Origin: Bacillota bacterium
GTDB lineage: Bacteria; Bacillota; Clostridia; Christensenellales; CAG-138
Reading direction: 5' to 3'
DNA length: 9,328 nucleotides
Assembly: GCA_023416175.1 (NCBI GenBank)
Contig: JAEZIE010000026.1
Coordinates: 1 to 9,328, forward strand
The translations under genes were made by a program, and so were the position numbers. Below are positions 6,062 through 9,328 of this stretch, piece by piece (within the stretch, counting starts at the first letter, position 1; the number at the start of each line of letters is the position of its first letter). Below the pieces are notes generated by a model. That model was not told the origin of the DNA and did not search any database. It worked only from the letters and a program-made list of their open reading frames with translations.

Positions 6062-6829
6062 TTAGAGCAGGTCTACAGCCATTTTGACGAACAGCAGGCC
6101 GATGACGATGAACACCGTATAGCGGACATATTTGGCGCCGCCCTTGATCGCGAGCTTTGCGCCCAGATAGCCGCCGGCGGAAGCGAATACAGCCGCTGGA
6201 ATCGCTAAAAGAAACAGCACTTTCCCATTTATGATAAATACGATCATCGACGCAAGGTTTGACGCGAGATTTGCCACCTTTGCGCAGGCGGATGATTTCA
6301 AGAGATCAAAGCCCAGAAACGCGGTAAACGCAAGGATCAGAAACGTCCCGGCCCCCGGGCCGATCAGCCCATCATAACAGCCAATCACAAGCCCGATGAT
6401 AAGCGAAGTCACCGCGATTCGGCTCTTGCTTAACTGACGGTCGATATTGGGCGATGTTCCGAAATTACGCTTTAGGAGCAGAAACAATGCGACTATCGGA
6501 ATGACGGCAAGCATCACGATCCGAAGTGTCTTGTCGGGGATCATCATGCTCAGAGAGCTTCCGCCAAAGGCTCCGATGAATGAAGCTGCACCCGAGAGAA
6601 GCCCGACGCGCCAGTCGATCTGCCCAGCCTTAAAGTATTTGAGCGTGGCGGTAAAGGTGCCGATGCTCATGGCAGTCTTGTTCGTGCCGAGCGATTCGTG
6701 CGCGGGCAGCCCCGCCAGCAGGTAAGCGGGCAGCGAGATCAGCCCGCCTCCGCCGGCGATCGAATCGACAAAGCCCGCCAGGAATACCAGCGGGCAGACA
6801 ATCAGGTGGGTCGTGAGGGAAATCTCCAC
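6062..6829 (-). CDS. TSUP family (TauE/SafE, YfcA-like) membrane anion exporter
   Basis: Integral membrane protein of the 4-toluene sulfonate uptake permease family, whose members export sulfite, sulfoacetate and other organosulfur anions. From the chosen start there are 255 residues and about eight hydrophobic segments, the family's usual size. The first hallmark is LAGFVDSIAGGGGLISLPAYLLAGLP (17-42), followed by SLGTNKTAMSIGTFTATLKYFKAGQIDW. The second-half copy is IGCYDGLIGPGAGTFLILAF. The open frame extends back to 6964 and includes an ATG at 6850. The GTG at 6829 is preferred: GGAGG (6838-6842) lies eight bases upstream, and the extended frame would reach into the promoter at 6905. It is a single-gene unit, convergent with kimA. 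Substrate cannot be assigned from sequence or neighbours. Confidence 0.93.
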   Translation of the reverse strand: MEISLTTHLIVCPLVFLAGFVDSIAGGGGLISLPAYLLAGLPAHESLGTNKTAMSIGTFTATLKYFKAGQIDWRVGLLSGAASFIGAFGGSSLSMMIPDKTLRIVMLAVIPIVALFLLLKRNFGTSPNIDRQLSKSRIAVTSLIIGLVIGCYDGLIGPGAGTFLILAFTAFLGFDLLKSSACAKVANLASNLASMIVFIINGKVLFLLAIPAAVFASAGGYLGAKLAIKGGAKYVRYTVFIVIGLLFVKMAVDLL

Positions 6830-6904
6830 AGGGAAAGCCTCCAAGTTCATCCATTTGGGGACGCCCGACGCTGCGAGTGTCTCAAACGGCAATGTATGTT
6901 TGTC

Positions 6905-6913
6905 ATTATACCA
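6905..6913 (-). promoter_or_regulatory. Extended -10 promoter for the TSUP gene
   Basis: The minus strand reads TGG-TATAAT (6913-6905), a perfect extended -10 element with no convincing -35 hexamer. Transcription would start near 6898, leaving about 68 untranslated bases before the GTG at 6829. This excludes the 6964 start for the downstream gene. Confidence 0.75.
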
Positions 6914-6916
6914 TAA

Positions 6917-7054
6917 AGCCGGATACTTGTTCTGAAATCTTCTATCACGCCCAAAGGGCGGCACGGCTTGTCAAAAAAGGCCTTGCGGGACTTTTTCAAG
7001 GACTACAGAAACAACTGTACCTTCGGCACGGGCGGCAAACTGAGAATTCTGTAA
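6917..7054 (+). other. Short coding-like fragment, possible gene remnant or small ORF
   Basis: A plus-strand frame of 45 codons opens after a TAA at 6914 and ends at TAA 7052-7054. It has no ATG. TTG at 6968 could start a 28-residue peptide with GGGCGG a few bases upstream. The last 29 codons (from GGC at 6965, protein ending in FGTGGKLRIL) use GC-rich third positions like the true genes nearby (GAC, TTC, AAG, AAC, GGC). A terminator follows at 7104-7146. I recognise no family. It may be the tail of a decayed gene, a small protein, or chance. Confidence 0.25.
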
Positions 7055-7103
7055 GAAATTCCATCACAAGTCTCTATTTCGCATTTTAGAGGTTACAAAA
7101 ATG

Positions 7104-7146
7104 GGGCCGGCTCCGAAGCATACAGCTTCAAAAGCGGCCCTTTTTT
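7104..7146. terminator. Bidirectional intrinsic terminator
   Basis: GGGCCG (7104-7109) pairs with CGGCCC (7135-7140), and inside them GAAGC (7115-7119) pairs with GCTTC (7125-7129). On the plus strand the stem is followed by TTTTTT (7141-7146); on the minus strand by CATTTTTG. It serves the L,D-transpeptidase gene that stops at 7159. No confirmed plus-strand gene precedes it, only the fragment ending at 7054. Confidence 0.85.
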
Positions 7147-7158
7147 CTCAATTCTTAT

Positions 7159-7893
7159 TTATATATTTTGATACATTAGAATTTTATTATATGTTTTTGT
7201 GTTAAGAGAACCGGTCTCCTTTAAGCCATTATCCTTTTGAAACTCAATGATAGATTCACGTAGTTGATTTCCGAACTTTCCATCAAAATCTCCTTCATAA
7301 TATCCAAGATTATTTAATATCACTTGTGAATTCCATATTTCAGATCCAGTATCACCTAAATAACGTGTGAAAAATGGCCTATTCTCTTGTACTATTTTAA
7401 CTGGCGTCTCTAAAGGAACCAAAGCTGCAAGTTCTTTTGCATTTTCAGTTAACATTCTAATACAACCTTTTGAAACATTCTTTTTACCGATAATTGAAGG
7501 GTTTCGTGTTCCATGTATTCCAAAGCTTCCCCAAGGAACATTAAGGCCCATCCAAACTCCGCCAAAACCTTCTCCCCATGATTCCTTACTAATGATTTTA
7601 AATTCACCCGTTGGCGAAGGCGTTTCGTCTTTTCCGCCTGAACAAGGGTACGTTTTTATGAGTGTTCCATTCTTATAAACAAAAAGGGAAAGTTGGTCAA
7701 GATCCACAATAATCTGCCAGGAGGCCTTGCCAAGGTTCTCATCCTCAACAAAAGAAGAAATTATCGAATGTTCTGAATAGTGAACAAAATTATAGCCAAA
7801 AATGCTATCTGAGAAATGGACATATATCGTTAGTAAACACAATAAAATTGTAATTAAATTTAAAAATTCGCCACTGCTTTTTTTGTCTAACAT
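7159..7893 (-). CDS. L,D-transpeptidase (YkuD) with C-terminal peptidoglycan-binding domain
   Basis: Extracytoplasmic cell-wall enzyme that forms meso-DAP to DAP (3-3) cross-links or attaches proteins to peptide stems, using a catalytic cysteine. Counted from the ATG at 7893 (244 residues): a hydrophobic signal-anchor at about 10-27, then a YkuD domain at about 59-170. The core motifs are PSPTGEFKI (92-100), FGIHGTRNPSIIG (124-136) with His127, and SKGCIRM (141-147) with Cys144. A peptidoglycan_binding_1-type domain with LGYYEGDFDGKFG and IIEFQKDNGL forms the tail. The open frame extends to 8079, but that part runs through the argF terminator. The ATG at 7893 places the anchor at the N-terminus, though its ribosome site (ATGGAC) is weak; the ATG at 7977 is an alternative. 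The gene is far more AT-rich than its neighbours, suggesting transfer. Confidence 0.88.
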   Translation of the reverse strand: MLDKKSSGEFLNLITILLCLLTIYVHFSDSIFGYNFVHYSEHSIISSFVEDENLGKASWQIIVDLDQLSLFVYKNGTLIKTYPCSGGKDETPSPTGEFKIISKESWGEGFGGVWMGLNVPWGSFGIHGTRNPSIIGKKNVSKGCIRMLTENAKELAALVPLETPVKIVQENRPFFTRYLGDTGSEIWNSQVILNNLGYYEGDFDGKFGNQLRESIIEFQKDNGLKETGSLNTKTYNKILMYQNI

Positions 7894-8033
7894 AATTATA
7901 AGTCCATTATTTACTTTATAAAAACTATGAAAATGAAGAAAACTATATGATGGATTATTCCAATCCGATATTCGCATAATATTGTGAATTTCTGAGAATG
8001 ATCTATTGCGGAATGAATAATTGATGAAGTATA
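7894..8033 (-). promoter_or_regulatory. AT-rich upstream region of the L,D-transpeptidase gene
   Basis: This 140-base segment has the same AT-rich character as the gene it precedes. TATAAA- and TATAGT-like hexamers occur around 7910-7945, but none has a convincing -35 partner at 16-18 bases, so the promoter cannot be placed. No other feature was seen. Confidence 0.3.
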
Positions 8034-8067
8034 AAAAGCGGAGCGGGAAGTTTCCCGCTCCGCTTTT
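8034..8067 (-). terminator. Terminator after argF (long perfect hairpin)
   Basis: Perfect 16-base arms (8034-8049 and 8052-8067) surround a two-base centre; core arms GCGGAGCGGG and CCCGCTCCGC. On the minus strand the stem runs into TTTTTATAC, 18 bases after the argF stop; the plus strand reads TTTTCTTTACTTTC, so it may work in both directions. Confidence 0.92.
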
Positions 8068-8084
8068 CTTTACTTTCATCGCCG

Positions 8085-8996
8085 TTACTCCGCTTTCCCA
8101 AGAAGTTTGACGAGCACGGCTTTCTGCGCGTGCAGCCGGTTTTCCGCCTCGTCAAATATCTCACCAGCGTGGGCCTCGAATACGTCCGTGGTGATCTCCT
8201 CTTCCCGGTGCGCCGGCAGGCAGTGGAGCACAATGGCGTCGGGTTTTGCAACCTCCATTGCCGCGCCGTTGATCTGGAACCCCTTGAACGCCGCCTTGCG
8301 TTTTTCCGCCTCGCCCTCCTGGCCCATGGAGGCCCAGACATCGGTATAGAGTACATCGGCGTCTTTCGCGGCGGTAAGTACGTCCGTGGTGCAGGTGAAT
8401 GTCCCGTTCGCTTCCGCCCATTTCATGATATCTGCATCCGGTTGGTAATCTTCCGGGCAGGCGATAGCGACTTCCATGCCCATTTTAATGCCGCCCACGA
8501 TGAGGGAGTTCGCCATGTTGTTGCCGTCGCCGATAAAAGCCATCTTCAGGCCCTTGAACGTGCCCTTATATTCGCGCACCGTCATCAGGTCCGCAAGCAC
8601 CTGGCAGGGGTGCGCATAATCAGTGAGACCGTTGATGATGGGGATGGAACCGTACTTCGCCAAATCTTCGACTTCCTGTTGCTTATAGGTACGGATCATG
8701 ATGCCGTCAAGATACCTCGAAAGCACCCTTGCCGTATCCTGCACCGGCTCGCCGCGGCCGATCTGCAAATCGTTTGCGGAAAGGAACAGGGCGCTTCCGC
8801 CCAGCTGATACATGCCAACTTCAAACGAAACACGTGTGCGCGTGGAGGATTTCTGGAATATCATGCCCAATGTCTTGCCCGCAAGGTAGTGGTGGACGAT
8901 GCCGTTTCTGCTTTCGTACTTCAACTGGTCGGCAAGGTTTAAAATATCCGTGATCTCCTGCGGGGTCAGGTCGGAGAGTTTGAGCAAATGCTTCAT
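8085..8996 (-). CDS. argF: Ornithine carbamoyltransferase
   Basis: Converts ornithine and carbamoyl phosphate to citrulline in arginine biosynthesis; a cytoplasmic trimer in the family. All 303 residues are present, the usual length. Carbamoyl-phosphate motif STRTR lies at 51-55, and HPCQ at 129-132. GDGNNMANSL near 157-165 and DVWASMGQE at 219-227 form the ornithine-binding side. HCLPAHR at 258-264 carries the catalytic cysteine. The SMG motif separates it from aspartate carbamoyltransferase. The ATG at 8996 overlaps the argD stop by four bases (ATGA, 8993-8996) and has GGAGG at 9007-9011 inside argD. The neighbour argD and the terminator at 8034 make this the last gene of a biosynthetic arginine operon; a catabolic (arcB) role is unlikely. 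Confidence 0.97.
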   Translation of the reverse strand: MKHLLKLSDLTPQEITDILNLADQLKYESRNGIVHHYLAGKTLGMIFQKSSTRTRVSFEVGMYQLGGSALFLSANDLQIGRGEPVQDTARVLSRYLDGIMIRTYKQQEVEDLAKYGSIPIINGLTDYAHPCQVLADLMTVREYKGTFKGLKMAFIGDGNNMANSLIVGGIKMGMEVAIACPEDYQPDADIMKWAEANGTFTCTTDVLTAAKDADVLYTDVWASMGQEGEAEKRKAAFKGFQINGAAMEVAKPDAIVLHCLPAHREEEITTDVFEAHAGEIFDEAENRLHAQKAVLVKLLGKAE

Positions 8997-9328
8997 TTTT
9001 CGATTTCCTCCTTCAATATGGCGATGGCTTCTTTCAATAGCGGCGTCGGGATATTGAGCGGCGGCAAAAGCCGGATTTTATTCTTCGCGGTCAGCACGAT
9101 CACCCCGCGGGATAAACAACCAAGTAAAATGTCCTTTGCGGGCCGCTCCGTTTCGATACCCAACATCAGGCCCAGGCCGCTGACGGAAACGACGCCTTTT
9201 AATGAACCGAGCGTTTCCTTGATGTACGCGCTTTTTTCCTGCACTTCCTGCATCAGTTCATCGGTGAGGCGGGAGAGTACGGAGATTGCGCCCGCCGCGC
9301 ACACCGGGTTGCCGCCGAACGTGGAGCC
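8993..9328 (-). CDS. argD: Acetylornithine aminotransferase (partial, N-terminal part off window)
   Basis: PLP-dependent class III aminotransferase that converts N-acetylglutamate semialdehyde to N-acetylornithine. Only the last 111 codons are in the window, in frame to the edge. They begin GSTFGGNPVCAAG, the conserved stretch after the PLP-lysine region (the lysine itself is outside). They continue with SGLGLMLGIE and the C-terminal KNKIRLLPPLNIPTPLLKEAIAILKEEI, typical of ArgD. The stop TGA (8993-8995) overlaps the argF start, implying coupled translation. Other class III aminotransferases share these motifs, but the argF neighbour settles the assignment. Confidence 0.93.
   Translation of the reverse strand, partial: GSTFGGNPVCAAGAISVLSRLTDELMQEVQEKSAYIKETLGSLKGVVSVSGLGLMLGIETERPAKDILLGCLSRGVIVLTAKNKIRLLPPLNIPTPLLKEAIAILKEEIEK

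Noticed and set aside
7894..8079. N-terminal extension of the L,D-transpeptidase frame to 8079
   Set aside because: It reads through the perfect argF terminator hairpin and would put the membrane anchor more than 70 residues into the protein.
8130..8942. 270-codon plus-strand frame opposite argF
   Set aside because: Antisense shadow of a well-supported argF; no ribosome site or family resemblance.
1..9328. Mobile element, CRISPR array, toxin-antitoxin or defence system
   Set aside because: No transposase, integrase, terminal repeats, spaced direct repeats or recognisable defence domains were found in any frame.

Overview
The window looks like a piece of a Bacillota chromosome, probably class Clostridia (inference). 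The basis is the short-form HisG working with a separate HisZ subunit, strong purine-rich ribosome binding sites, a PiT plus DUF47 phosphate pair, a KimA-type potassium importer, and many short intrinsic terminators. Most of it has roughly 50-58% G+C. The exception is about 7.15-8.03 kb, which is strikingly AT-rich. No transposase, CRISPR array, tRNA or rRNA was seen.

Layout. (1) 1-1658, minus strand: start of a histidine operon, hisZ then hisG, with a 4-base ATGA overlap. hisG runs off the left edge. hisZ has a strong sigma-A-type promoter set inside nested dyad symmetries. (2) 1796-3479, minus strand: a two-gene phosphate operon, pit (permease) followed by a DUF47/PhoU-like accessory gene, closed by an intrinsic terminator. 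(3) 3480-4160: a ~680-base divergent intergenic region with a structured leader for each flanking transporter. On the pit side three related segments can form two mutually exclusive stems. On the other side two successive hairpins each end in a T tract, then a 17-codon upstream ORF overlaps the start of the potassium importer. (4) 4161-6011, plus strand: KimA-like K+ importer, closed by a terminator shared with the convergent next gene. (5) 6062-6829, minus strand: a TSUP (TauE/SafE) exporter with an extended -10 promoter. (6) 6830-7158: non-coding apart from a short coding-like plus-strand fragment and a bidirectional terminator. (7) 7159-7893, minus strand: AT-rich gene for a membrane-anchored L,D-transpeptidase with a peptidoglycan-binding domain, probably acquired. 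(8) 8034-9328, minus strand: end of an arginine operon, argD (partial) and argF, again with an ATGA overlap and closed by a long hairpin.

Functionally the window is mostly housekeeping: histidine and arginine synthesis, phosphate and potassium uptake, anion export and cell-wall cross-linking. I do not see a wholly new system. The parts most worth a second look are regulatory: the two RNA leaders between pit and kimA, the upstream ORF of kimA, the dyads at the hisZ promoter, and the AT-rich insertion.
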